Notes: generated by a model from the sequence alone, not told the origin. Positions 46,044 through 55,805 are shown, counted from the first letter of the stretch. The stretch is DNA of 64,000 nt from Vibrio orientalis CIP 102891 = ATCC 33934 (GCF_000176235.1 NZ_ACZV01000004.1:806001-870000); one strand, 5' to 3'. Made by a program: numbers and translations.

Positions 46044-46451
46044 TATGTTCTCCTTTTCAGCTGACGTTGTACCTCTTTAAGCTTAGGAAGTTGCCCACAG
46101 CTGTCAAAGTTAACTTTCGTAGCAAAAAAACCAAAGAATTAGCAAATACAAATGTAAAACCAACTACTTAACAACGAACCCCATAAGAAAGAGTGCTCAC
46201 AGAGATTGTGATTCTGTGAGATTTTGCCCAGTAGAATCGGTAACGTCACACTAGTTTGCAGACAAAAATGTAGGAATGATGTACTCCTTCATCATCTCGT
46301 GGTGTGGTGTCGGGCCAGAAGGCCCCCCTCCGTCGATACAACCAAGCTCACATTTTCAAATACTACGCCCTAAATTTGATAGCTAGGGATGAGTTAACCC
46401 TCTGCCTATTAAACTAGCCTAAATCTAACAGCCTTATTAACGTTAAATTTG
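46044..46451. other. Intergenic region before the GH13 gene
   Basis: About 400 bases without a gene. A compact hairpin GGGCC-AGAA-GGCCC lies at 46312-46325, and ATGATG..CATCAT repeats lie near 46277-46296. Promoters of both divergent genes are expected here. Confidence 0.5.
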
Positions 46452-48230
46452 ATGAAAAAGCACAATATCTATCAAGTCTTTACCCGACTCTTTGGCAATA
46501 AAAAGCAAGTCAATTTACCTTGGGGCACCCTAGAGGAAAATGGTGTAGGCAAATTCAGTGACTTTACCGACACTGCATTAAATGAAATACGCAAACTTGG
46601 CATCACCCACATTTGGTATACTGGTGTTCCTCACCACGCATTAATTAATGACTATTCAAAGTTCGGCATTAGCAATGACCACCCTAGCATTGTTAAGGGA
46701 CGCGCTGGTTCGCCGTATGCGGTGAAAGACTACTATTCTGTTAATCCAGATTTAGCTGACGACCCGGCGAAAAGAAATCAAGAATTTGCTGATTTAATCA
46801 AGCGTACCCATGATGCGGGCATGAAAGTGATCATCGATATTGTGCCGAATCATGTCGCGCGCGCGTATCAAGGACTAAACAATCCTATCGGGGTCGATGA
46901 TTTTGGCGCGACTGACAATACTGATATTGAATATCATCGAGACAATAACTTTTACTACATTCCGCAGCAGGCATTTGAGCTTCCCGATGCGCTAACGAAG
47001 TTTCCGCCGCTTGGTGGGGAACAGCACCCTCTTCTAAAGGATCCCTACTTTGAGTTCCCAGCAAAATGGACAGGTAATGGTTCTCGACTCGCCAAACCGA
47101 ACCATGATGATTGGTATGAGACTGTTAAGATCAACTATGGTGTGAAACCTGACGGCACAAGAGACTTTGATGCTCTACCGAAAGAGTTTGGAGATCTGTC
47201 TGCGCAGCAGCACTATCAGTTTTGGTTAGATAAATCCGTGCCTGATTCGTGGAAAAAGTTTCGCGATATCGCTCTCTATTGGCTAGAAGAAGGGGTTGAT
47301 GGGTTTCGCTACGACATGGCAGAGATGGTGCCCGTTGAGTTCTGGAGTTACCTAAATAGCTCCATCAAGCACCAACAGCCTGACGCGTTATTAATGGCCG
47401 AGGTCTACCAACCTGAGCTGTATCGTGACTATATCCAGCTTGGAAAAATGGACTACCTCTACGATAAGGTCGACCTATACGACAGCTTAAAAGCCATTAT
47501 TCGCGGCCAGGCCTCAACCGCAGAGATTGGCCGAATCGAATATCAACTGCGCGATATTGAACACCACATGCTGCATTTTTTAGATAATCATGACGAGCAG
47601 AGACTTGCTTGCTCTGAGTTTGCAGGCAGTGGCGAAAACGGTAAGCCCGCGATGTTGATTTCAGCGTGCTTATCTTCTGCCCCGACGATGATCTACTTTG
47701 GTCAGGAAGTCGGAGAAAAAGGCGAAGAAAATGCAGGCTTTGGACTCCCAACCAGAACATCGATTTTCGATTACATTGGCGTGCCTGCGCATCAAAGGTG
47801 GATGAACAATGGGGCTTTCGATGGCGGTCTATTAAGCAAAAGTGAGACACAGCTAAGAGAGTTCTATCAAACGCTGCTTAACCTAACGTTAAACCATTCA
47901 GCGTTGACTGGGGAATATCATGATTTGTATGCGGCTAACTATGAAAACTTCGCTCATATGCAGGACAAACTGTATGCCTTTGCACGCTCAGATGGCAATC
48001 AAGTACTCGTAATAGCCACTAACTTTAGTAACCAAGAGGCAAGCCAACTGGCGTTGAATATACCTCAGCATCTCATCGCAGAGTGGCACTTAAAAGACGG
48101 TATCTACACCATGCGTGATAAGCTCAATGAATGCGATTGCCAGCTTATCGTTCAAGCGGGAGAAGGACGAGTTGCCTTGCACTTTACGCCAATGGCAACC
48201 CTATTTCTCTGCTTAGCGCTCCCAGCTTAA
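46452..48230 (+). CDS. Cytoplasmic GH13 alpha-amylase-family enzyme
   Basis: 592 residues from the ATG at 46452, with a poor ribosome site. There is no signal peptide. The four GH13 regions are seen: DIVPNHV, GFRYDMAE (nucleophile Asp), LMAEVYQ (acid/base Glu) and FLDNHDEQ (transition-state Asp). The N-terminal part (YQVFTRLFGN, WGTLEENGVGKFSDF and HIWYTGVPHH) is of a type I recall mostly from Bacteroidetes amylases. A C-terminal beta domain is present (to about 590). It acts on internal alpha-glucan or oligosaccharides; the exact specificity is unknown. Confidence 0.88.
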   Translation: MKKHNIYQVFTRLFGNKKQVNLPWGTLEENGVGKFSDFTDTALNEIRKLGITHIWYTGVPHHALINDYSKFGISNDHPSIVKGRAGSPYAVKDYYSVNPDLADDPAKRNQEFADLIKRTHDAGMKVIIDIVPNHVARAYQGLNNPIGVDDFGATDNTDIEYHRDNNFYYIPQQAFELPDALTKFPPLGGEQHPLLKDPYFEFPAKWTGNGSRLAKPNHDDWYETVKINYGVKPDGTRDFDALPKEFGDLSAQQHYQFWLDKSVPDSWKKFRDIALYWLEEGVDGFRYDMAEMVPVEFWSYLNSSIKHQQPDALLMAEVYQPELYRDYIQLGKMDYLYDKVDLYDSLKAIIRGQASTAEIGRIEYQLRDIEHHMLHFLDNHDEQRLACSEFAGSGENGKPAMLISACLSSAPTMIYFGQEVGEKGEENAGFGLPTRTSIFDYIGVPAHQRWMNNGAFDGGLLSKSETQLREFYQTLLNLTLNHSALTGEYHDLYAANYENFAHMQDKLYAFARSDGNQVLVIATNFSNQEASQLALNIPQHLIAEWHLKDGIYTMRDKLNECDCQLIVQAGEGRVALHFTPMATLFLCLALPA

Positions 48231-48239
48231 TATCCGCGT

Positions 48240-48854
48240 TTAGATCAACCCTTCTATCTGCTCAAGGGTCACTTGGGCAGATTGATAATCTATTGGTAGC
48301 TCTACAATGCCAGACTCAGTTTGTAGAAACAACGAGGGAAAGCTATTCCCACCGATACTACGAGCAAACTTCAGCTCTTGCATAAGTGCTTGATTGAGCT
48401 CAGGCGAACAGTAGTCTTGCTCAAATTGCTTAACATCTAAACCAATTTTTTCCGCTACTGAGATAAGCACATCGCTATCACTTGGGTTTCTCGCCTCTAG
48501 GTAGTATGCCGCTTGAATCGCCTCAACCATTTGTCGCTCTGCATGTTGCTTACGGGCAGCTAATGCCGCACGACAAGAGGGATAAGTGGAGCGTCTAGGT
48601 GTGCATTGTGTCCAGAATTGGTAGTTAAACTCAGTACCGAGGTAGTTTTCGATCTTTTTCCAATAAGAAGCGATCTGCTCTCTCATTGGTTCAGGCATTG
48701 GCTCGTCCGAGTCTGGTGCTAAACCGCCCACCACATACTGCACTACCAGTTTATCTTTCAGCGAGGTCATGATTTGCGTCCAAACGGGTTTATACCCCCA
48801 GCACCAAGAGCACATTGGGTCGTAGACGTAATAGAGTTTGTTGGCTTGTTTCAT
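48240..48854 (-). CDS. DsbA-family thioredoxin-fold protein
   Basis: 204 residues from the ATG at 48854 with AGGAAA before it; the frame could extend to 48893 but would overlap the upstream gene region without a ribosome site. There is no signal peptide. The active site is CSWC in YYVYDPMCSWCWGYKPV, with the cis-Pro near FPSLF. It resembles the cytoplasmic FrnE/2-hydroxychromene isomerase-like DsbA branch. It is the last gene of the long minus-strand operon (32 bases after the response regulator), though it may have its own promoter. Confidence 0.82.
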   Translation of the reverse strand: MKQANKLYYVYDPMCSWCWGYKPVWTQIMTSLKDKLVVQYVVGGLAPDSDEPMPEPMREQIASYWKKIENYLGTEFNYQFWTQCTPRRSTYPSCRAALAARKQHAERQMVEAIQAAYYLEARNPSDSDVLISVAEKIGLDVKQFEQDYCSPELNQALMQELKFARSIGGNSFPSLFLQTESGIVELPIDYQSAQVTLEQIEGLI

Positions 48855-48886
48855 GGCGGCTTTCCTATTGGTGGCTGTTTCCCTAA

Positions 48887-49681
48887 CTACCATAAGTTAG
48901 TAAATTGACTCTGCATTGCACGGCTGACGGGGAGCTTTTCATTACCCACCATAACAACCATTTTGCCGGTAATCACTTTCTTGACCTTTTCTATCGCCGA
49001 AACATTCACAATCGTTGAGCGATGGATCTGCCAGAATTGGTTGGGATCAAGTTGCTGCATCAGCTCTTTTAGTGAGGTTCTTAGCAGGTATTCGTTTGTT
49101 TTACTGCCACTCTTAGCAAAAACAGAGACGTATTTATCTTCCGCTTTAAAATAGAGTACATCGGATATAGCAATTAGATGGATATCATCGCCTTTGCTGG
49201 CGCGTAACCAACTCAAGTAACTCGGCGTATTTTGACTACTCAGTTGCTGTATTTGATTGATAAGCGCAGAGACATCAGGCTGAGAAGGTTGCGCCTGCTG
49301 ACTATTCAGGCGACGTTTAAGCTTAGCGACACATTGGTCAAGGCGTTGTTCCGACAAAGGTTTAAGCAGGTAATCGGCCGCGTTGGCTTCAAACGCTTGT
49401 AATGCAAACTCATCGTAGGCTGTGACAAAAACGACTTGCGCCTCACTGCCACTCTTGGCGATGACTTTCGCCGCTGACATGCCATCAAGTTGCGGCATTT
49501 TGATATCGAGAAATATAATCTCTGGTTGATGCAGCTCGATGAGCTCAAGCGCTTCTTGACCGTTCTTCGCTAAACCAACGATCTCTAGCTCCGGCCACGC
49601 ATCAGCAAGAAGCTTATTAAGGTGGTGACGCAGCAATGGTTCATCATCTGCTATAACTGCGCGATATCCTTTATCAACCAT
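48887..49681 (-). CDS. LytTR-family response regulator
   Basis: 264 residues. A receiver domain (about 7-125) has the acidic pocket ADDE and the phosphorylation site Asp59 in FLDIKMP, Thr in VTAYD and Lys in LLKPLSE. A LytTR DNA-binding domain (about 160-262) follows, with ADDKYVSVF-like KAEDKYVSVF, LRTSLKEL and FWQIHRSTIVN. It lies 11 bases after the kinase gene. It probably controls this operon, which is inferred. Confidence 0.93.
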   Translation of the reverse strand: MVDKGYRAVIADDEPLLRHHLNKLLADAWPELEIVGLAKNGQEALELIELHQPEIIFLDIKMPQLDGMSAAKVIAKSGSEAQVVFVTAYDEFALQAFEANAADYLLKPLSEQRLDQCVAKLKRRLNSQQAQPSQPDVSALINQIQQLSSQNTPSYLSWLRASKGDDIHLIAISDVLYFKAEDKYVSVFAKSGSKTNEYLLRTSLKELMQQLDPNQFWQIHRSTIVNVSAIEKVKKVITGKMVVMVGNEKLPVSRAMQSQFTNLW

Positions 49682-49692
49682 AACTCTCGTTC

Positions 49693-50727
49693 CTATACTC
49701 GTAAGCTCTCAGTCGGAATGCAAATCGACGATTGAACACCACCCAAATTGGACTGCTTTATCGATAACTCAGCAAGTTCCCCATACAAAGCACCGATTCT
49801 TTCTCGGGTATTTTGTAAACCAATACCGTGACCACTGCTATTCGTAGATTGCGTTAATCCTACCCCAGAGTCATTAACTTCTATGCACACAAATTGTTCT
49901 TTTTGTGAGACTTTGATTTCGATCTCTCCACCGTCGACTTTAGGTTCAATACCATGTTGTATCGCGTTTTCTACCAAAGGCTGGATAAGCAAAGGCGCGA
50001 GTGGCATTGGCTCAGTCAACTGATTATCTATTCGATATTCCAAACGCTCACCTAAACGAATCTTCTGGATCGCTAAATAGGCATCAACAAGGTTAAGCTC
50101 GGCAGTCATTGATGAACTCTCTTGGCGACTATTGATTACCGCTCCCCTAAGCAGCTCTGTAAGTTTGTCGAGCATATGCTGCGCCGCTTTTGGGTCGTGG
50201 CTTATCAAGGCATTAACGTTGGCTAAAGTATTAAACAAGAAATGCGGCTCGATCTGGCTTTGTAATTGGCGTAGCTGACTTAACACTAAGGCTTTTTCTT
50301 GCTCCGATTGAAGTCGCTTAGCTTTCTCTAACTCTTTCTGCGCGAGCAGCTTTTGCTCATAAATGTAAAAGTAAGAAAAGCAGGTGATAGTGAAAATCAG
50401 CCCTAAGATTGCCACCGGTTTTAACTGGCTTAGCTCACTGAAGTTATCGTAACTATTAAGCCAAAAGTAAGCATTGGATGTCCCGATGACCATCGCAATC
50501 ACTAGCGAGAAAAAGTTAACATACCTTGTTGATAGCTCTGGCTTCCAGCGACTGATGGCAATGGAACCGACCACAGAACTAAAACCATAGCCGAGACTGA
50601 TCACAAGGTGTTCAATATAAGCACTTGGCCAAATGGTCTGAGTCACAAGGGCGATAACAGCACAAAATGCGGCTGTGTAGCCAAAGCTCTTTACCACGTC
50701 AGACTTTGCGTTTTTGTGTGTTGCCAT
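49693..50727 (-). CDS. LytS-type sensor histidine kinase
   Basis: 344 residues. About four membrane segments (15-125) with very short loops suggest sensing within the membrane. A coiled coil (about 128-155) leads to the His_kinase domain with QSQIEPHFLFNTLANVNAL (His in PHFLFN), and an HATPase domain with VENAIQHGIE and GHGIGLQNTRERI. The start ATG overlaps the stop of the preceding gene by one base, so kinase production is coupled to the transport genes. Confidence 0.92.
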   Translation of the reverse strand: MATHKNAKSDVVKSFGYTAAFCAVIALVTQTIWPSAYIEHLVISLGYGFSSVVGSIAISRWKPELSTRYVNFFSLVIAMVIGTSNAYFWLNSYDNFSELSQLKPVAILGLIFTITCFSYFYIYEQKLLAQKELEKAKRLQSEQEKALVLSQLRQLQSQIEPHFLFNTLANVNALISHDPKAAQHMLDKLTELLRGAVINSRQESSSMTAELNLVDAYLAIQKIRLGERLEYRIDNQLTEPMPLAPLLIQPLVENAIQHGIEPKVDGGEIEIKVSQKEQFVCIEVNDSGVGLTQSTNSSGHGIGLQNTRERIGALYGELAELSIKQSNLGGVQSSICIPTESLRV

Positions 50728-51989
50728 TAGAACTTCCCTTTTAGGTTTATAAAAATCATACGCTTATCAGGTAAGTTTGCATACAAAGAGCGACTTTCAC
50801 CTGTCATAAAACGTGCTGCAAATTCAGTAACAAACGACGCTGAACCGGAATCATAGACAGAATATTCGAGCCACTGGGTGGCGATGACACCTTGATCTTG
50901 AGGTGAGTAAAGCACGTCAAGCGTTGGCGTTAGATCACCTAACCATAACCAGTCGCCAGACCAGTCCCACTGACTCCAACTGCTTGAGTCGAGCGACCAG
51001 TGAAACATGATGTTGTGCTTAACTAAATTGGCATTATTTAGGCCTTGCGCATAAGAGTTAGCCAGTGAAGCCGATACCGGAGTCGCTGACAACTGCTCTA
51101 CTCGTTCAAAACCATTCTGCCAGTCGCTTTTTCCCCAACTTCTGCTGTCATACCAATACTCTAAAATGACGTTATTTCCGATAGCATTAGCCCAGTTCAA
51201 ACCAATCAATGCTTGATAACCATTATTCTCTGTCTCCAGTGATACCGGTTGATACAATGACGATTGTTGATAGCCCAAGTATTTTCTTTGATAAAGCGCT
51301 GAACCATGAACCGACCACGCAGGATCAAGCACTGTTACCACAGAGCCGCCGACTAAACCTTCACGAACGTCATCATAGTAAACCAGTGCCTGCCACTCAG
51401 AATCGTCCAATAAAGCGTAGCGACGAAGGCCGACCCCTTGTTGCTCCGAAGCTTGCTCTAACTCACTGCCTTCTTGCTGGGTCCAACTCGAATCGGTGTA
51501 AAGCAATGACCACTCACCCGCCATATCAAAGTAAGAGGCCATCATGGTTCCAGTGCCTTCTTCAACTTGGATACCGACCGGATTACGTCGATAAGGTTTG
51601 AATACATCTAATGGTCGATAGCCGTAACCGACTCCCCAGTCGAGACGCACTTTGCCTAGAGTAAAGTCAACCGCACTATCAAACAGACTGCCTTGCCAAA
51701 ACAATTCTTGAACAATCAACTCATCATCGTATGAGCGTTGTGAATCTGAGTGGTAGATATCATTGGCTTTCAGTGCCACTAAGCCTGTGACTCCGTAACC
51801 CTCAAACTGAACATCAAGCAACGCATCCACCGCTTGGCTATTGGATGCTGGTGCTGCGCCCAGTAGTTGCGAGTCGCGATGGGTTGTCGTGCTGGCACTT
51901 AGCATGTAATCCCAATCGAATGTCACTGCTTGCCCGTAGCTTGAAGCGGACCAAATGAGCCCAGCGACGCACGCTGCTTTGATTTTCAT
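50727..51989 (-). CDS. Predicted outer-membrane beta-barrel protein
   Basis: 420 residues. A signal peptide (1-19, ending SYGQA) is followed by a long series of alternating amphipathic strands rich in Trp and Tyr (VDFTLGKVRLDWGVGYGYRP, split; LIGLNWANAIGNNVILEYWYDS, split), ending in KGKF with a C-terminal Phe, the usual barrel signal. I cannot name the family with confidence; it is DUF1302-like in feel. It begins directly after the LolA-like gene stop, so it is the outer-membrane component of the operon. Confidence 0.75.
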   Translation of the reverse strand: MKIKAACVAGLIWSASSYGQAVTFDWDYMLSASTTTHRDSQLLGAAPASNSQAVDALLDVQFEGYGVTGLVALKANDIYHSDSQRSYDDELIVQELFWQGSLFDSAVDFTLGKVRLDWGVGYGYRPLDVFKPYRRNPVGIQVEEGTGTMMASYFDMAGEWSLLYTDSSWTQQEGSELEQASEQQGVGLRRYALLDDSEWQALVYYDDVREGLVGGSVVTVLDPAWSVHGSALYQRKYLGYQQSSLYQPVSLETENNGYQALIGLNWANAIGNNVILEYWYDSRSWGKSDWQNGFERVEQLSATPVSASLANSYAQGLNNANLVKHNIMFHWSLDSSSWSQWDWSGDWLWLGDLTPTLDVLYSPQDQGVIATQWLEYSVYDSGSASFVTEFAARFMTGESRSLYANLPDKRMIFINLKGKF

Positions 51990-52742
51990 TTATAGCTCCG
52001 ACAATGCGTTACGAGTTAAATAAGCTGGGTTGTAGTACTTGTCATCTAACGCGGCTTCTGTCACCTCTTGATATTCAATTACGGTCTTTTTCGCAGGTTG
52101 AATCTGATCAAGTAAGGTCATCGCAACAACGCGAGTTTGACCGTCACGCTCCCCCGCCGTAAACCAAGCTTGTTTGGCCAGTTTCCCTGAGCGTAGATAG
52201 AGATCCGCTTTGACGGGGAAGTCATTCGATTGATTGAGCCACAAATCGATTCGGTGGTAACTGGCCCCTTTTGTGGTCGCCTGCAGTTGTAGTTGATTGG
52301 TTTTGATTTGTTGCCCACCAGATTCAACCATTTCAGTTGTGATTAAGCTCGGCTGATAATCTTCGCTCCAAGTTAGCGTTGAGATATCACCCACTGATGC
52401 CTCACCTAACAGCTTCTGCATCGGAGTAATGCGAATTGGGCGGCGACTTTTCGGCATCACTAGCCAGTAGTTATCACCGAGCATCAGCATTTTCTGCCCC
52501 GCTTCCACTTGCGACTTGAACAGAACTAGAGACTCTCGGTTTGGTCGTGTGTAAACGCTGTATTGACGAGTTTTGTCTAACTGTTCGTTCTGATACAAGC
52601 TCACCAATGAAACCACTTTGGCCGACTTAGATTCCAAGCGAAATTGATCGGCATTTTTCACCATTTGTTCAACATCATTCGCATACACAGTCGAGGTAAC
52701 TAAAGCACTCAACACAAGAAGAGATTTAATTCGATTAAACAT
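51990..52742 (-). CDS. LolA-like outer-membrane lipoprotein-sorting protein
   Basis: 250 residues from the ATG at 52742, with GGAGG about nine bases before it. The frame could extend to 52805 inside the permease gene but would hide the signal peptide. The signal (1-21) ends VYANDVEQ. The mature part has the LolA/LolB-like half-barrel pattern (RPNRESLVLFKS, MLMLGDNYWLVMPKSRRPIRIT, split, and RIDLWLNQSNDFPVKADLY, split). Proteins of this kind carry lipids or lipoproteins through the periplasm. It overlaps the permease gene by 8 bases. Confidence 0.82.
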   Translation of the reverse strand: MFNRIKSLLVLSALVTSTVYANDVEQMVKNADQFRLESKSAKVVSLVSLYQNEQLDKTRQYSVYTRPNRESLVLFKSQVEAGQKMLMLGDNYWLVMPKSRRPIRITPMQKLLGEASVGDISTLTWSEDYQPSLITTEMVESGGQQIKTNQLQLQATTKGASYHRIDLWLNQSNDFPVKADLYLRSGKLAKQAWFTAGERDGQTRVVAMTLLDQIQPAKKTVIEYQEVTEAALDDKYYNPAYLTRNALSEL

Positions 52743-53994
52743 AGATAAGTGCCTCCGTGATTGGTTTTTTAACGCCTTTTGATACCGATAACCATGCAGC
52801 AGCAACGCATATCAGCAATACACCTAGCGCCGTGGCTGCAAATAACTCAGGAGAAAAATAAATGTTAAGTGGATAGCCGTCGCTGCGTCCTGGCGGCGGT
52901 GGCATTTGGACATCAACTACCATCAAAAGTCCGCTAGTTAACAGGCTCAATAGCCCACCTATGGCTGACCCAATTAAAGCGAGCAAGGCTGATTCTCTGA
53001 CAAAGCCTAAAACAATCTCTCGCGGGTAGGTTCCAAGCGCTGACAGTGTGCCAATCTCACGAGTGCGCTCTGTCACCGACATCGTCATCGTGTTGAAAAG
53101 TGCAACGAAAACCACCATCGCCATTACCGCGCCCATGATGCCAAAGATTCGGTCATATAAGTCTTTTACCTTGGTGTAGAAGAAGGCACGTTCTTGCCAA
53201 GGCGTCACTTCAACTGCTTGTGGTAAGTCAACGCGAGCCAATGCTTGCTCTACCCAAGATTGCATATTGTCAGTTAAGGCGGTATCGAATAAGAACACAG
53301 ATAAGGTGCTGACTTTATCGCTAGACAACAGCTCTTGCGCCGAAGTCACGTGAATATACAACTGACGCTTATCGAGCTCAGGCACACCTGTTGAGTAGAT
53401 ACCACGAACTTTGTAGTCATACGCATTTAACGCGCCATCACTGGTTGTCGCAAGTAATGTAACCCAGTCACCCGGCTGCACACTTAGGTTTCTGGCTAAA
53501 TCGACACCCAACATGACTTCAGGCTCACTCGGGTCATAACGTGATGATTGAGGGCTCGACAATGTTTTTCCTTCACGTACATCGAGGAACGGCCCTTTCA
53601 TATCGAACTCTCGTTCATTGACGCCAATGCCAACAAAGATGGTCGATTTACTGCCATTAGAAACTAAACCGGTAAAGTCGATTCTTGGCTGCACACCTCG
53701 AACATGCTCGTTGGCGATTAGCTGCTGGGTAATACTTCCTGAGCCAGCTAATCCGTTGGCTAGCGGCATCTCTTCATCTTTTTCAAAGTAGTCTGGCTGG
53801 CTGATGGTTAAGTGACCGGTATCGCGAGCAGTCGACTCTTTCAGCGAGTCATAAGTATAAAGACCGAAGCCACCAGCCGATGTAAGAGCAAAAATCGCAA
53901 TCGCTACGATCAAGATTGATAAGGTGCTACGGCGCCCGTTTCTCTTCAGGTTGAGAAAGGCAATGCGTAGTGAATCTGGAATTAACTTGCCCAT
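52735..53994 (-). CDS. MacB/FtsX-family ABC transporter permease
   Basis: 419 residues. One N-terminal membrane segment (about 25-47), a large periplasmic MacB-core-like domain (about 50-285) and three C-terminal segments (about 290-320, 335-365, 385-405) match the type VII ABC fold, which works by mechanotransmission rather than by passage across the inner membrane. The FtsX motif TERTREIGTLSALGTYPREI is present. It overlaps the ATPase gene by 13 bases. Confidence 0.9.
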   Translation of the reverse strand: MGKLIPDSLRIAFLNLKRNGRRSTLSILIVAIAIFALTSAGGFGLYTYDSLKESTARDTGHLTISQPDYFEKDEEMPLANGLAGSGSITQQLIANEHVRGVQPRIDFTGLVSNGSKSTIFVGIGVNEREFDMKGPFLDVREGKTLSSPQSSRYDPSEPEVMLGVDLARNLSVQPGDWVTLLATTSDGALNAYDYKVRGIYSTGVPELDKRQLYIHVTSAQELLSSDKVSTLSVFLFDTALTDNMQSWVEQALARVDLPQAVEVTPWQERAFFYTKVKDLYDRIFGIMGAVMAMVVFVALFNTMTMSVTERTREIGTLSALGTYPREIVLGFVRESALLALIGSAIGGLLSLLTSGLLMVVDVQMPPPPGRSDGYPLNIYFSPELFAATALGVLLICVAAAWLSVSKGVKKPITEALIYV

Positions 53995-54665
53995 TTGATT
54001 GCCTCCTCATTTATGCGGCCATCAACAAGATCTATCGAGCGGTCACAGTGCAAAGCCATTCGCGAATCATGGGTGGCAACCACAAATGTCGTGCCCATTT
54101 GGTGACCTAAGTTTTTCATCAAATCAATCACTATCCCTGCTGTGCGGCTGTCTAGACTGGCTGTGGGTTCATCAGCAATTACTAGCTGTGGTTTATGAAC
54201 TAAGGCTCTTGCAATCGCTACTCTCTGTTGTTGGCCGCCCGATAGATTGTCTGGTCGATGATCTTTAAATTCCGCCAATCCAACGTGTTCTAGCAGCTCG
54301 CTTGCCATCCTTTTTTGTTCTTGGACTGAATAGCCATTAAGCATCAACGGATAAGCCACGTTTTCCCACGCTGTCATCACCGGAACAAGATTGAATTTTT
54401 GAAACACAAAACCCAGTTGGGTTCGACGTAGCAATGCCGCTTGCTTAGGATCCTTTGGATAAGCGTTGCCTGATAATGAGATTTCTCCCTGATAGTCCAT
54501 ATCAAGTAATCCTAAGATGTTGAGTAACGTACTTTTACCTGAACCTGAAGGACCACATAGGGCAACCATCTCACCTTGCTTGATCTCACCACTGACCTGG
54601 TTGAGGGCGGCGACTTGCTGTTGCCCCATTTGGTACTGCTTACTAATCTGATTAAACTGAATCAT
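53982..54665 (-). CDS. ABC transporter ATP-binding protein, LolD/MacB type
   Basis: 227 residues. Walker A GPSGSGKST (about 38-46), Q-loop LGFVFQKFNLVP, signature LSGGQQQR, Walker B LVIADEPTASLD and the H-loop VATHDSRMA are all present and intact. It belongs to the LolD/MacB/FtsE group and works with the next gene, the permease. Confidence 0.95.
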   Translation of the reverse strand: MIQFNQISKQYQMGQQQVAALNQVSGEIKQGEMVALCGPSGSGKSTLLNILGLLDMDYQGEISLSGNAYPKDPKQAALLRRTQLGFVFQKFNLVPVMTAWENVAYPLMLNGYSVQEQKRMASELLEHVGLAEFKDHRPDNLSGGQQQRVAIARALVHKPQLVIADEPTASLDSRTAGIVIDLMKNLGHQMGTTFVVATHDSRMALHCDRSIDLVDGRINEEAIKWAS

Positions 54666-54674
54666 AACGCCCCC

Positions 54675-55319
54675 TTAAGCTGCTTTATCAACAATAGCTT
54701 GCGCTTGAATCGTCATAGGGTGATTAGCATTATGCGCTTGCATTTCAGCGAGCCACTTCTGTGCTTGAGGCTTATCTTCTGCGCGTATAGCAGCCTGAAT
54801 GGCGTAGATGTATACCCAAGAGATGGCATCATAATGTTGAGCGGAGAAAGACTCATCTGAAAGAAGTTCTAGGAAGATGTCATAACCGCGGTCAAAATGG
54901 TTAAACATATCGGGTAACGAGGTAAACGTTACGCCTGCGATGGACTTCGCCAATAACGACTCAGGTAACCCCTGACGAATCTGCTGCGCTTCTAATGGCT
55001 CAGCTTGCGTATTCAGTAAATCGAGACCTTTACCAATTGTCGCTAGACCTTGCTCGGTGTATTTCATTTTATTCCAAGGCATAAACGCATCACGACCCAT
55101 CAGAGTTTGAGTGCTGCCTAAATAAACCAAACTGAGTGGATCTGCGCCGTCACTTTTTATCTGCTGATCCAACTGCTGATAAACGAGCTCAACTTTGTCC
55201 TCGTCCCCTTCTGCGGCCAAATTGTACTGAGCAATAATCGCTTCTGAAGGTGCGGCAAACGCGTGTGTCATTGTTAATAGGCTTAGTGTGAATAGACTAG
55301 CTAATGTATTGGTTTTCAT
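54675..55319 (-). CDS. Periplasmic helical protein, first gene of the ABC operon
   Basis: 214 residues from the ATG at 55319, with AAGGACAG upstream. A longer frame to 55544 lacks a ribosome site and hides the signal peptide. The signal (1-22) ends HAFA-APSE. The rest is helical and TPR-like (SLVYLGSTQTLMGRDAFMPW, ISWVYIYAIQAAIRAEDKPQ). I do not recognise a named family. It lies 9 bases before the ATPase gene and is probably a periplasmic accessory of the transport system. Confidence 0.75.
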   Translation of the reverse strand: MKTNTLASLFTLSLLTMTHAFAAPSEAIIAQYNLAAEGDEDKVELVYQQLDQQIKSDGADPLSLVYLGSTQTLMGRDAFMPWNKMKYTEQGLATIGKGLDLLNTQAEPLEAQQIRQGLPESLLAKSIAGVTFTSLPDMFNHFDRGYDIFLELLSDESFSAQHYDAISWVYIYAIQAAIRAEDKPQAQKWLAEMQAHNANHPMTIQAQAIVDKAA

Positions 55320-55556
55320 CTGAATCTGTCCTTGTCCGTTTTGATGCTGTAACAATACTCCGGAGAAAAACAACACGCTGATGATTGCGACAAACGGACA
55401 ATTTAGGGCGTGAATGGAAAAAATACGGATTGAATGGTGTCGATTGCTTAACTCATAGCCGTGCAGATATGGTAATTCATCACTATGATCGTTAAAGTAG
55501 TCTGCAATTTGCGGTCGCTCCTTGCTGGCTAGGAGCAGAAACAAGAGAACATCAAG

Positions 55557-55805
55557 ATGATTAATGACGACCGAATTATTTCGGATTTGGAAGAGCTAGA
55601 ATCGTTTCTAGTGGCTGTTGAAAGTGGCATGCTGGGTCTAAACAATGCGGCAGGTATCGTATTGGCAACAAGTAATGCCGATGGTCGCCGCTTTGTCGCT
55701 GTATTAGACGACAACAACCAACTGATATTAGGCCGCTGGGTAACTGAAGAAGTATTCCAAACTGGCCAAGACCTTGTAAAAAATGGTCCTAAGCGCAAGC
55801 ACTAA
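55557..55805 (+). CDS. Small hypothetical protein
   Basis: 82 residues, soluble and acidic, with a beta-rich middle (AGIVLATSNADGRRFVAVLD). It is divergent from the ABC operon with a 237-base gap and has its own terminator, so it is a likely real gene. The family is not recognised. Confidence 0.7.
   Translation: MINDDRIISDLEELESFLVAVESGMLGLNNAAGIVLATSNADGRRFVAVLDDNNQLILGRWVTEEVFQTGQDLVKNGPKRKH

Noticed and set aside
47497..47850. 117-residue minus-strand frame inside the GH13 gene
   Set aside because: It lies fully opposite a gene with all GH13 motifs and resembles no protein.
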